Shown: positions 20,520-32,819 of the stretch, piece after piece
How positions within the stretch are numbered: the stretch's first letter is position 1
Layout of the letters: every line of letters begins with the position of its first letter
NCBI GenBank assembly: GCA_003290165.1
Contig: QNQO01006261.1
Span: 25,577-89,576 of the forward strand
Direction: 5' to 3'
Origin: Berberis thunbergii
Taxonomy: Eukaryota > Streptophyta > Magnoliopsida > Ranunculales > Berberidaceae
DNA length: 64,000 nt
Position numbers and translations under genes: made by a program
Notes under the pieces: generated by a model
The model's database searches: none
Told to the model about the DNA's origin: nothing
The model's input: only the letters and a program-made list of their open reading frames with translations

Positions 20520-22412
20520 TGATATTCACATAATTATTACATATATATCAATCAATTTATATATGTTAGTGTTTCGATTATTATATTTTATAGTAATTAT
20601 TTCATTTTCATGTCTTTGTAGGAATTTGAGCGTAAACGATGAAATCATATTAAGGCGACAAGTTAAGGAACGACAATTGGTCGATTCTAGCAGTGGTACA
20701 AAGTAGAGGGTCACACATCTAAACCCAAAACCTAAGCCCATAACCTAAACCCAAAACCTAACCCATAAGCTTAAAATCAAGCCCATAACTTAAATCAAAA
20801 TCCAATGCTAAGCCCAATCAGACCCTAGACACATTCCCTCAATCACCAAAGATTCTGATTTATTTTTTTCCTTAAATCACTCATTGACACTCTCCTAAAC
20901 ATGTCCACATTAATTTTCTCCTAATTCTCTTTAAATACAAAAATTCAATGGATGAGAAAGGGAGCAAGAGAAGGGAAAAGAAAAATTACAGAAAATTAAA
21001 CCCCCCTTCCTCCCAAAGTGATTTTCATCACACCAGAGCCACCACCATCACCACCTCACCCCGCCACCATCGTGCGAGCACCATCACCACCACCACTACG
21101 AAACAGGAGAGTGACAACCCTGTTTCGCATCAGACATCTCCCTGTCCCTGCTCCTCTCCCATGTCCACACATCCACCACTACCATCTCGTTTACCCACCA
21201 TCATCCACCCAGCACACCACGAAACAGACCACCACCGCCACTAATAACCGTGAAACAGGGGCGTGACAACCCTGTTTCGCGTCAGACCTTCACCTCGCCA
21301 CAGACCCTGCTCCTCACTCTCGGCCCTCCTTCCTGTTTTTCTCCCTCCTCCACCTCGCCCTTTCTAGTCCTAGATCACAACAGACCAAGAGCCACCACCA
21401 CGCAGCGAAACAGAGCCTCACCGTGGCTCTGTTCCGCCTCGCCGCCGCCACTGTTCCTTCTCTTCTCTCGGCCTCTCTTCGTATCGAGCTCCTTCCTTCC
21501 TCCTTCTCTCATGACCACCTTCGCAAGCGGCGCTTCAGCAGGGGGCACAAATCACCACGACAGCAGAAACAGGGAGTGCACCGCTCATCCTCCTTCGCAT
21601 TTTTTTCCTTATCTCAGTGTTTCCTCACCATCTCTCTGTTTTCTAGCAGGTCCGGAGCAGGTTGGAGGACGACGAAGCTCACGAGGAGAAGAGAAGTAGC
21701 ACCGCTGTCGCGCTGGAGACGAAGGAGTACCACAGGGGTACTGTAGCTCTGGCGGGAAATAACAGAATTCTAATTTTCATTATTTGCACCCCCGATTTCT
21801 CTCTGTACTACCACAAAGCTTGTGTACTTCATTTTAGCGGGATTCGTGTTCGGACCAACTACATAGTACCACCACATCGAGTTTGCGAAAAACTAAATGG
21901 GTTGTATAACTTATTGTGATTGATTTTACTGAATTGTGTGCTTAATTGTTAATTACAATTTATTTCTGAAAGTTTTTGATAAATTGCTTTTGCTTGAAAT
22001 ATTTTGTTAATGTTTGATAGAAACATGATTTAATTTAATTGGATTTTAACGATCACATATTCGGTGTAAGCAAGGGATTCTCATCCCTAAAGCTTCTCGT
22101 CTTTAAATTCAGTAATTTAGATTTAAATAATTTTTGCTAACTCATTGGTGAGTCCAAGCCCATAAAATCCACATTTTCTGTTATTTTATTTTTTCTCTTA
22201 TTTCTAATATATTTTTAGTGTAGTTTTAAAAAATGTTGTAACCCATTATCCTTTAAATTAGTTTAAATTAAATTATAAAATTCAATTGCAACCACCTTCC
22301 TCGTGGGATCGACCCGTACTTGCCGTTGTCTACCAGTTAGGCACGGTGCACTTGCGGTTATTACGAGTGGGTTAAATTAACCTATTAATTTAGGTTAGTT
22401 AAACTCGCATCA
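20520..22412 (+). repeat. E1 5' LTR
   Basis: TGATATTCACATAATTATTA ... AAACTCGCATCA, 1893 bp. It contains a run of CCTAA-containing short repeats (20715-20790), a CT-rich middle with repeated CCTGTTTCGC and its complement GAAACAGG (about 21100-21290), and an AT-rich 3' part. ORFs in the CT-rich part (for example 21250-21699) are judged non-coding. Confidence 0.95.
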
Positions 22413-22418
22413 AGTTTT

Positions 22419-22436
22419 TGGCGCCGTTACCGGGGA
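22419..22436 (+). other. E1 primer binding site, tRNA-Asp type
   Basis: TGGCGCCGTTACCGGGGA, complementary to the 3' end of plant tRNA-Asp with one mismatch. It lies 6 bp after the LTR. Same site as in Athila/Tat-lineage Gypsy elements. Confidence 0.88.
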
Positions 22437-23787
22437 AGGTTGCGGTGTAATTGAATTTAAGATTTATTTGCACTAATTATAAAAAATAAAATCAGATAAA
22501 TAAAAAAAATATTTTTAAAAATAAAAAAATTTATTTTTATTTTCTTAAGTTCTTTTTACACTAATTTCTTTTTATTTGTTTATTTTGCAGAGTACACGCT
22601 TTTCGAGGAAATTGGACGATCCTGCAAAAACATCAAGCACATTTTATTTTTATTTTTTTGAGGAGAGTTTTAATTTTATTTTCACCTCGTTTTACGAGTG
22701 TGTGGTGTAATAATTTTTGAACTCTACTGTTTTCATTTTGTTTAATCACAAAAAAAACCCAAAATTTTCTTAGTCAAAATAAATTATAGGGAAACAATTT
22801 TAATTGTTACCCAATAATATTTTTTGATTTAGAAATCCGACTTCTAAGACCAAGACCAGTAAATTTATTTGCATGTGCTTGTGTGTTGAGTGAAACGGAT
22901 AAAAAGAAGTCGGACATTTTTTTGAATTGTGCTAACTTTTTGTGCAGATTGGAATACGCACACTATAAGTATTTCTATCACACACAATGTATTAGCGACC
23001 CGGGTGCTTTGTGTAATTGTTTGAAATTGTGTGATTGGTTGTTTAATTCTGTAATTGTGGATGCTAAACTTTAGTAATTCATAATAAGCAGACCCAACTT
23101 CTAAATAGAAACTGGTGGGACTTGATATCCCCACCTCATCACTCCAGCTGTGTGCAACCAATAGACAAACATAATTAAAATCAATTAGCAAGTTAGATAG
23201 AGTCATCTTTTAGGTACGGTGTTCATAGGACAACCAAGACCAAGGTGAATCCAATAATTTTTGTGTTGACCCAAGCTAAAAGTGACGATGGGTTTAATCA
23301 TTCAATGAACTCCGAGAGGCTACTGCCACAAGGGTAATTTACCCGGTACGCTGAGTCATAAGTAAGCTACGATCCATAAGAAGAATTGGTGTAACCAATA
23401 GTTTTTGGTTAGGAACACAAACCTCAAGTGTGTATTTAACATCACATCGTTCTCATATCTATTGGCTTACAGAGCGGTAGCACAAGGAAGTACTTAATTG
23501 GACCATTGTGACCTCCTTCTCTTGTGCGATAATTCGGTTTCTTTGAAACAAACTCTAGCCTACTGATTTTGAACTTTGCGGTGTAAAGTGTAAACTCTTA
23601 GGATCAACTTGTAGCACCCATTGCTGTGTCATAAAGATCACATAAGAAATAATTGTCCCCCAAAGATAAAAAGATAATTGATCTCAAAAACGTTGATTGC
23701 TTAGGGAGGCATGTTTCTTGTGCATTTATTGGTTGCTGATTGCATGTGAGTCTGTGTGTATTTTGAGAGTTAGTGCTTTCAAAAAAA
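22437..23787 (+). other. E1 untranslated leader
   Basis: No coding sequence. It is co-linear with 41563-43030 of E2, with short indels, so it is a conserved leader of the family. Confidence 0.7.
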
Positions 23788-25370
23788 ATGAACACAAGGG
23801 ATTATCCAGCCTATTTTTCCGAGCAAGTCAATTCATTTTATGACATGAGACGACCTGATTATGATCCATATTTAGATTATTACAACCCAGGTCTAGCCTA
23901 TCATCCTGACTTCTCAATCAGTACAATGAAGGCTCTCTAGACACTCCTTAGACTCCTCCAACTTTAATTCCTGATAATGAGTTAGAGGATATCATGAACA
24001 TTTTTATAGAGCGAACAGGAGAAATATTTGTGCAAAATTATCAGGATATCACAAAATTGACAGCCATTTATCAACAAAACTCCCAAGCTATCCGAAAACT
24101 TGAGATGACTGTGAGTCAGATAGCTGAGTCACTTCCTGAGATAGAGTCAGAAAAATTACCTAGCCAACCTATTTTCAACCCAAATGGTCAATTTGAACTT
24201 AGTGGCACATCTGAGTCGGACAGTGAAGATGACCAATCCATTACTACCCTTAGGAGTGGAAAATTGGTTGACAATCTAGTAGGAATGCCTGACATAAGTG
24301 TTATTATATCCTCACCCAATTTTACACAGGTTGCATCCTCCTTTCATAAGAAGGCTGATAAAGCCTCATTTATTGATGAACCTGTAGATTCTGAGACACT
24401 ACAGACATCTCCTTCCCATATTGACTTATTAGACATATGCCTTCCTAGTGACTCATGCATAGAATCAAATTGTGAACATTCTTTAGAGTCTCCCCTTGAT
24501 GGTTTTCATGATACACATGACCATTTAGAGACTTGTTTGACTCACTTTAGTTTAGACTTTGATGTTGATGATTCCATTAGGGGAGTCAATGATTTGATTG
24601 ACTCGGTCCCCATTGTGGATCCTAGTTATAAATGGAAGTCTAAAGTGGAGCCTCTTCCACTCAGTGAGTCAAAACTAGTCCCATCAGTTGAGCCACCTGA
24701 GCTTGACCTTAAACAATTACCTGACACCCTCAGGTATGAGTTTTCAGGTGTTGATGATGTTTTTAATGTTATTATTTCATCTATATTGAATTCAAAACAG
24801 GTTGTCCCAAAGAAGTCGGGAGATATATCTAGTAAGAGAGTGCAATCCATAAGTAGTGTCAACTCTAGGGTTGGGGGTGTTGTTGAGTTGTCTAGACCAA
24901 CATCTCTATGTGATTCATGTGATGAGCCTGTACCACCTGATATATCCATCGTCTCATCTACTTGCATCACATTCCCATTTACTAAGGCTACTTTCAACGA
25001 TCCCTTGTGCTATAGTGAGGATTTCAGTTTTCACCATCCTGATGTGAAAATTATCCAATTTTCTGATTTGGAACCAGACATAGGATGTTCCTTTTTTGAA
25101 GCACGCAAGAATCCTCAATTGTGTATGACTACTGATCACTTTTGGGATGTCCTAGTGTATTTGGTGCCCCATGTGATTGCTATTTTTGAGTGGATTGATC
25201 CTCAACTGTTCAGGTTGTTGATATATGACCATGGACTAAGTGTTTGTCATGTTCTTCCTCTCCACTATTCGATACACCATTTTTTAGGAAGAATATTTGT
25301 CGGGCTGATGACGGTAAACCAAGCGCTCATAGGAGGCAGCCTAGCTTTAGTTGTGTGTCTTTGCTGTTAG
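23788..25370 (+). CDS. E1 retroelement ORF (gag tail joined to conserved C-terminal region of unknown function)
   Basis: A short ORF 23788-23940 (MNTRDYPAYFSEQVNSFYDM) resembles the gag tail of E2. The main ORF is 23994-25370 (458 codons). It begins with the coiled-coil-like gag end (QAIRKLEMTVSQIAESLPEI, SITTLRSGK), skips the protease found in E2, and continues in the region shared with E2: FDVDDSIRGVNDLIDSVPIV, DPSYKWKSKVEPLPLSESKL, EPVPPDI, FHHPDV, SDLEPDIGCS, FWDVLVYLVPHVIAIFEWID and PQLFRLLIYD. There is a trace of the lead-in to reverse transcriptase (LKQLPDTLRYEFSGVDD), then none of its catalytic motifs. The conserved C-terminal region has a hydrophobic stretch. No known domain is recognised. 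Confidence 0.6.
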
Positions 25371-27136
25371 TCTGGATTGATTTTCGAGTACCCTATTTAG
25401 TTGTGTTTCACTCATACTCGTTAGCTCCGTAACAGTTTTGACTTACAACTTGCCTTTCTTTTTAGTTTTATTTGTTAGTGTCGAATCTGCATTTTATCGA
25501 TTTCTAATGAAAACTCCATGATTCTTATGTTTGTGAGCCTCATTGATGGATGACTTCTTGCAAATTGGTAAAATCTTCATCGCGGTAATTTTGTTCTAAC
25601 CTCCTCTCATGTACTTATTTCATTCATTTGTCAGAATTATTTTGTTAAACATTGAGGACAATGTTTGGATTAGGTTTGGGGGTAGGGTTCATGAGTCGGT
25701 GAATTTTTCGTAGTATTTTCTTTTCTTATCTTTATAAAATAAAAAAATAAATAAAAAAAATAAAAAAAGTGTTTTTTCTGTCAAGAAAACTTGGTTTTTT
25801 GCGATTATGAAAATGTTTTATGCTTAAGAAAATGCAAGCCAACTTGATAGATTGGTATATTGATAAAGACTGAAAGTTTAGTATGATCCTTAAGTTAGAT
25901 CTAGTTCATAAGATTTTTCAACTCGATTATCTTTGCACCATGAGCCATATTAGCATAACTTGAAGTTGATGAGTGAAATATGCACTAGAAAACCTTAGAA
26001 TAATAGCGGAGACTTAACCCTGAAAGTTTTGAGCATTTCTATTTTTCCGAGGGTTATACATAAACTCTGATTTTTCTTGAGTCCGTATTATCTCGTTGAT
26101 GATCTCACTATTCTCATTTTTCTGATCAATTGCTTTGAGAATGACATCAAAATTGAATTATTACGCTAGAACTTCTTGGCTTATTCAATTGAGATGTCAT
26201 AATATTGAACCGAACTTAGGAAATGATCTAGGCATTTTTTTCTTTAGACTATTAACTAGCCTTTTAACTTACCCATAACATTAACCTTTTTGTAGACTTT
26301 TGAGCCTTAGAATAAATTTTATTTGTTAATCCATTAACCTTTACCCAATTTTTTTGGGAATGTATACGGATGGATATACTTGGTGTAAAAAGGGCATCAA
26401 AAAGAAAAATATGAGATATTTCATAAATGCTCTATGTGAAAAAAAAAAGGGTCGAAGAAAAGGAAAATAGTAAAAAAAAATGTTAATGAGGATAAAGATG
26501 TGAGAATGAAGAAAAATTAATGGTGCGCAACATTGGTTTACTCTTGACAGCCTTAAGTGTTCGTTTAATGGGTGTATACATTCCTAGAAACTTGTCTTAT
26601 AATCCTTTGACATCCCTTATTAACCATTACCCAAGCCCCATTACAACCCAACAAAGTCCTAGTTGATCTTAGGTAAAGGTTGGTTCCATAGATGTGGAGA
26701 TTTAATAACCAAGACCTATGGTGTTTGATTCAACATTCTCAAAAGTAATTGATATTCCTGTCCATGAGATCATGTTCATTCCATTCTTGAAAAGTCCGTT
26801 ATTCATATTACTATATGTGAGATGATTGTTTTCCATTATTTACTCTTTTCCTCACATATAAACTGAGTGAAATACCAAATCTCTGAGTGTTTTATTGTGA
26901 GTGACATGAGAGATTTGAAGTCAAAACAAACTTTCTATAGAAAATTTAGTCATTATTTTACTCTGAAATGAAAAGTTATGTTGATAATGCTATTCACACA
27001 CACACATTGAGTTGAGGATGATTATGAATTTTTTTCTAACTTTTGGAGAATAATAAATTATTTGGAAATTTGTTGATACACTAAAATGACACTGTTGGTT
27101 TCTTGCATTTCTTGAAGTTTTAAAATGAACACTGTT
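25371..27136 (+). other. E1 3' untranslated interior
   Basis: AT-rich, no gene. Contains the phrase AGGACAATGTTTGGATTAGG and the GGTTTGGGGGTAGGG purine tract at about 25670-25687, typical of Athila 3' regions. Confidence 0.6.
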
Positions 27137-27602
27137 TGACCAAGTTTTGATTGAGTCATAATGTTTGTGGGTAACATTTCTGGAAACCCTCACGAGACTA
27201 TAACTCGTCCACTAGAGGTAATCTAGGAGTTTAAAGCCTTGTTGCACGTTTAAGGTAAGTGCAACCGATGATTCCTGCGAAAGTGAGTTAGGATTTTCTT
27301 TTTATTGTTTTGCTCGAGGACTAACAAAATATAGGTTTGGGGGTATTTGATATTCACATAATTATTACATGACCAAGTTTTGATTGAGTCATAATGTTTG
27401 TGGGTAACATTTCTGGAAACCCTCACGAGACTATAACTCGTCCACTGGTGGTAATCTAGGAGTTTAAAGCCTTGTTGCACGTTTAAGGTAAGTGCAACCG
27501 ATGATTCTTGCGAAAGTGAGTTAGGATTTTCTTTTTATTGTTTTGCTCGAGGACTAACAAAATATAGGTTTGGGGGTATTTGATATTCACATAATTATTA
27601 CA
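27137..27602 (+). repeat. Exact-phase 233-bp tandem duplication across the E1 polypurine tract and LTR edge
   Basis: Units 27137-27369 and 27370-27602 are nearly identical. Each contains the polypurine-like AGGTTTGGGGGTATT and the first 22 bp of the LTR (TGATATTCACATAATTATTA ca). The true 3' LTR starts in the second unit at 27581, while the first unit holds only the LTR's opening. Confidence 0.9.
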
Positions 27603-29474
27603 TGATATATCCCTCAATTTATATATTTTAGTGTTTCGATTATTATATTTTATAGTAATTATTTCGTTTTCATGTCTTTGTAGGAATTTTAGCGTAAACG
27701 ATGAAATCATATTAAGGCGACAAGTTAAGGAACGACAATTGGTCGATTCTAGCGGTGGTACAAAGTAGAGGGTCACACGTCTAAACCCAAAACCTAAGCC
27801 CATAACCTAAACCCAAAACCTAACCCATAAACCCAAAACCAAGCCCATAACTTAAATCCAAATCCAATGCTAAGCCCAATCAAACCCTAGACACATTCCC
27901 TCAATCACCAAAGATTCTGATTTATTTTTTTTCCTTAAATCACTCATTGACACTCTCCTAAACATGTCCATATTCATGTTCTTCTAATTCTCTTTAAATA
28001 CAAAAATTCAATGGATGAGAAAGGGAGGAAGAGAAGGGAAAAGAAAAATTACAGAAAATTAAACCCTCTTCCTCCCAAAGTGATTTTCATCACACCAGAG
28101 CCACCACCATCACCACCTCACCCCGCAACCACCATGCGAGCACCGTCACCACCATCACCACGAAATAGGGGAGTGACAACCTGTTTCGCATCAGACATCT
28201 CCCTGTCCCTGCTCCTCTCCCCAGTCCACACAGCCACCACTACCATCTCGTTCTCCAACCATCAGCCACCCCGCACGCCACAAAACAGACCACCACCGCC
28301 ACTAATCACCGTGAAACAGAGGCGTGACAACCCTGTTTCGCGTCAGACCTTCACCTCGCCACAGACCCTGCTCCCCTCTCTCGGCCTCTTTTCTTATTTT
28401 TCTCCCTCTTCCACCTCGCTCTCTCTGGTCCTGCATCACAACAGACCGAGAGCCACAACCACGCCGCGAAACAGAGCCTCATCGCGGCTCTGTTCCGCCT
28501 CGCCGCCGCCATTGTTCCTTCTCTTTTCTCGGCCTCTCTTCGTATCGAGCTCCTTCCTTCCACCCTCTCTCACGACCACCTTCGCAAGCGGTGCTTCAGC
28601 AGGCGGCACAAATCACCGCGACAACAGAAACAGGGAGTGCACCGCTCATCCCCCTTCGCGTTTTTTTTCCTTATCTCAGTGTTTCCTCACCATCTCTTTG
28701 TTTTCTAGCAGGTACGGAGCAGGTTGGAGGACGACGAAGCTCACGAGAAGCTGAGAAGCTGCACCGCTATCGCGGTGGAGACGAAGAAGTACTGCAGGGG
28801 TACTGTAGCTCTGGCGGGAAATAACAGAATTCTAATTTTCATTATTTGCACCCCCGATTTCTCTCTGTGCTACCACAGAGCTTGTGTACTTCATTTTATC
28901 GAGATTCGTGTTCGGACCAATTGCTGAGTACCACCACATTGAGTTTGCGATAAACTAAATGGGTTGTATAACTTATTGTGATTGATTTTACTGAATTGTG
29001 TGCTTAATTGTTAATTACAATTTATTTCTGAAAGTTTTTGATAAATTGCTTTTGCTTGAAATATTTTGTTAATGTTTGATAGAAACATGATTTAATTTAA
29101 TTGGATTTTAACGATCACATATTCGGTGTAAGCAAAGGATTCTCATCCTTAAAGTTTCTCGTTTTTAAATTCAGTAATTTAGATTTAAATAATTTTTGCT
29201 AACTCATTGGTGAGTCCAAGCCCATAAAATCCACATTTTCTGTTATTTTATTTTTTTCTCTTATTTCTAATTTATTTTTAGTTTAGTTTTAAAAATGTTG
29301 TAACCCATTATCCTTTAAATTAGTTTAAATTAAATTATAAAATTCAATTTCAACCACCTTCCTCGTGGGATCGACCCGTATTTGCCGTTGTCTACCAGTT
29401 AGGTACCGTGCACTTGCGGTTATTACGGGTGGGTTAAATTAACCTATTAATTTCGGTTAGTTAAACTCGCATCA
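27581..29474 (+). repeat. E1 3' LTR
   Basis: 1894 bp, co-linear with the 5' LTR at 20520-22412 throughout, ending CTCGCATCA and followed by the GCAGG target duplication. Confidence 0.95.
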
Positions 29475-29479
29475 GCAGG

Positions 29480-29879
29480 TCAACCCAAAGATATGTGACA
29501 TTTATATAGGATGGGCCATCAAATCACCAGGATGCCGGAACAAGACTTGTTTTATTCACCTATGGATGATCTTCTATTTGGACAAAGTCTAAGAACCAAT
29601 GAAATGACTATGTATGACTCATCTGATAGACCACCTCATCTGCACCAAAAGCTTCAACATGCATCATTTTATCTTCAGCAGATTACATTTCAACAATAAC
29701 AAAAGCCTCTACAAGCAGATCTTTTACTTGTATCAATAGAAACAGACAAGACGGCCAAATTAGGAGCATTGTACTTCTAATTTTGGCGGGGCTCATCAGT
29801 GAAAATACATCTCCTATACTTACAAGCAAGAAGAAAAAGAAAAATGGTCAACTCAAAAGCAAAGAAGATGCAGGGAATT
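29480..29879 (+). other. A1 internal region resumed, before the 3' LTR
   Basis: This continues A1 after E1. It matches the internal sequence beside the LTR in A4 (minus, about 34366-34790) and in A3 (32800-32947). No gene. It ends GATGCAGGGAATT immediately before the LTR. Confidence 0.75.
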
Positions 29880-30616
29880 TGTGGGAGCCAAAAATAATCC
29901 TTAGCCCAATAGGAAAAGGAGGCCCAAATATTTAAGATGTTCTCAAGAAGGCCGAATATTTCCCATGAAAGTTACAAGTAGAGAAAGCCCAAATTTGGGC
30001 CCAATGCAACTCAGCAGAACATTTCTTTCTCAGTAGAGGAGTAGTGTTCAACGCTGACCACCATGCTCAGCTGAGCACTCAAGCTTGCAGGAGAGTGACT
30101 CAAAATAGAAAGTTACAACCGCCAATAGGAAGTTACAACTACTTAAAAAAAGTTACAACTACCTAAGAGGAGTTACAACCGCCTGTAAGCAGATGACTCA
30201 CTTATCTGCCACGTGTCTCACTAATCTGCTGGAGTTACAACCGCTTGCAAGCAGATAACCCACTTATCTGCCACGTGTCTCACCCATCTGCTAGAATTAC
30301 AACCGTTTGCAAGCAGATCACTCACTCATCTGCTACGTGTCTCACTCATCTGCCTCTATAAATAGTCAAACACAAATCAATTTGGAGGTAACTCTTTCTT
30401 GATTTCAGAGTTCTCTCTTCAAATATAGAGATATAAACATTTTTTGAAGATATTGATCAAACTTTGGCATCGGATTCCCCGTGGCAAGCACTACACCGAT
30501 GTCAAGAATTAACTTCTATCTTATCTAGATTACTCCACGTGATCAGTACGTGATTCTATCTTATGCAGATTGCTCCGCATGATCAGCACGTGATCTGGTG
30601 GAAATTTGCATCCACA
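29880..30616 (+). repeat. A1 3' LTR
   Basis: TGTGGGAGCC ... GCATCCACA, 737 bp, followed by the ATGAC target duplication at 30617-30621. It has one fewer 64-bp G-box unit than the 5' LTR. Confidence 0.92.
30357..30364 (+). promoter_or_regulatory. TATA box of the family A LTR
   Basis: TATAAATA in the context CTGCCTCTATAAATAGTCAA, directly downstream of the CACGTG-bearing repeats. The same context is present in the LTR at 32948-33748 and, as complement, in the minus-strand copies. Confidence 0.65.
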
Positions 30617-30626
30617 ATGACACCGC

Positions 30627-32650
30627 TGTGGATGCAAATTTCCATCGGATCACGTGCTGATCGCGCGGAGCAATCTGCATAAGAGGAAGATTAATTCTTG
30701 ACACCGGGGTGGTGCCTGCCAAAGGGACTCCGATGCCAAAGCTAGAACAATGTTTTTTGGAAAGTAATTATTTTTTTGTATTTGAAGAGATAATTGTGAA
30801 TCAAGAAAGATTTATCTCCAAATGGCTATGTGTTTGGTATTTATAAAGGCAGAACAAGTCAACTGCTTGCAGATGAGTGGAACACGTGGCAGATGAGTGA
30901 GACATGTGGTAGATGAGTAAGTGATCTGCTTGCAGGTGGTTGTAACTTCCGTAGATAGTTGTAACCTCCCATTGGTGGTTGTATTATCAGTCAACGATTG
31001 TAACTTCCGGTTAATGGTTATAACTTCCCATTTGTAGAGACATATTCTACAGATTCGTGTGTTCAGCTGAATATGGTGGTCAATGCCGAATATTATTCCT
31101 CTGTTGAAAGAAAAGTGTTCTGCCAAACTGCATTGGGTCCAAACTTGGGTTTTCTGTACTCTTATCTTTTGTGGTTAGGGCTTCTTAGGAACGACCCAAA
31201 TCTTCAGGCTTCCATATCCTGTTGTGCTAAGGATTATTTTTGGCTATCACAAACGCCCCTTATCTCATTTGCTTTTGAGTTGACCATTTTTTTTTCCTTC
31301 TTACATAATAGCAGAGAAGATGTATTTTTGTAAGAAGCCTCGCCAAAAATAGAAGAAGAATTCCCTTGATCTTGCTGACGTAAAAGATATGCATGTAGAA
31401 GCTTCTTCTGTTGTTGAAATGATCTGTTGTTATTGAAATTTAGTTTGCTGAAGACACAATGATCTGCATGTAAAGACTTCTGCTACAGATGAGGTGATTT
31501 ACTAGATGAGTCACAGATAGTAATTTCATAGGCTCTTGGACTTTGTCCAAATAGAGGATCATCCTTAGGGGAATAAAACAATTCCTTCTCTAGGCTGACC
31601 TGCCCCTGTTTCAGCATCCACATATAAATGCCACATATCTTTAGGCTGACCTGCCCCTGTTTCAGCATAAGTTGAGGAGTGGCATATCTTTGGGCTGATA
31701 TGCCCCTATTTTAGCATGAGTTGATGAGTCTTCATTTGTTGAAGGACGGGACACTGATTGGCTAGCCGATTTTGTTTCCTTGGTTGAGGAGGAAACAAAT
31801 TATGTTATGAAATTTGCTAAGGCTTGAGCCTTTATAGTTGTCTTTAGCCAGTAGATTTTTTTGAAGGACGTTACAACTGATTTGCTAGCTAATTTTATTT
31901 CTCCGGTTAAGAAGGGAATGAATTCTGCTAAGTTTTGAACCTTTATAGTTGTTCTCGGCAGGTAGATTAAGTCATATTGGCTCAAATCTATCGTTCATTT
32001 CATGAGTTTTTGACAAGCATTCGAGAGGAAGTTGTGCCCCAAACTCTTCGCTGATGAAAACTGAGCTAACTGCTGCATTTGAAACTACCAAGTAGATGTA
32101 CAAGTCATCTCTTGGATATGTCTGCTGATCTACTAAAAAATTGATCCAATGCTGTTGCTCTACGAGTAAGAGTTTGAATTTCTTTTGGAGTTGATGGTGA
32201 CTTCATATCAAATAGTGTTATTCTTTGCTTTTATGATCCCCAAACTTTGTGTATGCTTATTGGTTTGCTGACTTAGAAATATTTTCTTTAAGAGCGCAAA
32301 AGCTTTATTTGACTATTTTACGAGTTTCCAATGTGCTAAATCAAAATTTAAGCATAACTTGAGGAAGTTAATCATGGATTCAAATCTGTTTATCTTGGAA
32401 ATTGCATGAAAATATTGTGTGATCTGCTGGCCACTTAACAAAACTTAAATTGATTTAAGTAATCATAAGTTAGATACTTCTATGCTCAGTGATTGATTAA
32501 TAGAATTACTCACTCACGGAGAGTACCATCCTATTCTGAGGTGTCATCCTCTACTGAGGCATTTTGCTTGTGTGGTTTGCTCACCACTTGACAAAACTTA
32601 AACGGATTTAAGTAGTCCTGAGTAAGATATTTTTATGCATTAAATTACCA
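30627..32650 (-). mobile_element. Family A copy A2: 3' LTR plus internal region, duplicated from A4
   Basis: The minus-strand LTR occupies 30627-31251 (starts TGTGATAGCCAAAAATAATC at 31251, ends GCATCCACA at 30627). Internal sequence runs to about 32650, with the ~115-bp repeat units at 32440-32640. It is preceded by ACCGC (30622-30626), the A4 target site. The whole stretch parallels 33759-35440 and is the upstream unit of a tandem duplication rather than a separate insertion. Confidence 0.82.
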
Positions 32651-32819
32651 ATAGAAACAGACAATACATCTACTTAATATGCAAGAATTATCAATAGTCT
32701 TTAAGTAGTTTTTAAGATGTTTTTAAGTAAGAATTATCAATAGTCTTTGAGTAAGATTTTTTAAAGATGTTTTTAAGTCTTGTCTGTTTCTATTGAATTA
32801 TCAATAGAAACAGACAAGA
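32651..32819. repeat. Scrambled junction with perfect hairpin
   Basis: Short copied pieces (AAGATGTTTTTAAGT and AATTATCAATAGTCTTT, each twice) precede a perfect inverted repeat with 19-bp arms at 32778-32796 and 32801-32819 around ATTA. The core is CTTGTCTGTTTCTATTGA and its complement. It marks the seam between the two ~3-kb duplicated units and looks like templated repair filler. Confidence 0.85.

Larger units (their letters stand above)
20520..29474 (+). mobile_element. Family E (Athila-like Gypsy) element E1, full length but internally deleted
   Basis: 5' LTR 20520-22412, 3' LTR 27581-29474, target duplication GCAGG at 20515-20519 and 29475-29479. A tRNA-Asp-type primer site follows the 5' LTR and a purine-rich TTTGGGGG precedes the 3' LTR. 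The interior of 5.2 kb has one long ORF and lacks the gag core, protease, reverse transcriptase, RNase H and integrase. The two LTRs are very similar by eye, which points to a relatively young insertion into A1; the exact identity was not computed. Confidence 0.95.
16475..30616 (+). mobile_element. Family A retroelement A1, full length, split by element E1
   Basis: 5' LTR 16475-17275, gag-like region 17409-18994, repeat-rich 3' internal region, 3' LTR 29880-30616. The target duplication ATGAC stands at 16470-16474 and 30617-30621. The family-E element E1 lies inside it at 20520-29474. Without E1 the element is about 5.2 kb and lacks protease, reverse transcriptase and RNase H, so it depended on another element's enzymes. 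A short integrase remnant remains near 18994. Confidence 0.92.

Noticed and set aside
20715..20860. Telomere-like CCTAA-rich sequence (also 27780-27880)
   Set aside because: Irregular AAACCCAAAACCTAA variants within both E1 LTRs, inherited with the LTR and not an interstitial telomere.
28011..28754. 247-codon open frame starting MDEKGRKRREKKNYRKL in the E1 3' LTR
   Set aside because: It lies in the CT- and CACC-rich LTR leader; the counterpart in the 5' LTR (20948-21699) is broken by frame changes and the E2 LTR lacks it. Composition explains the lack of stops.
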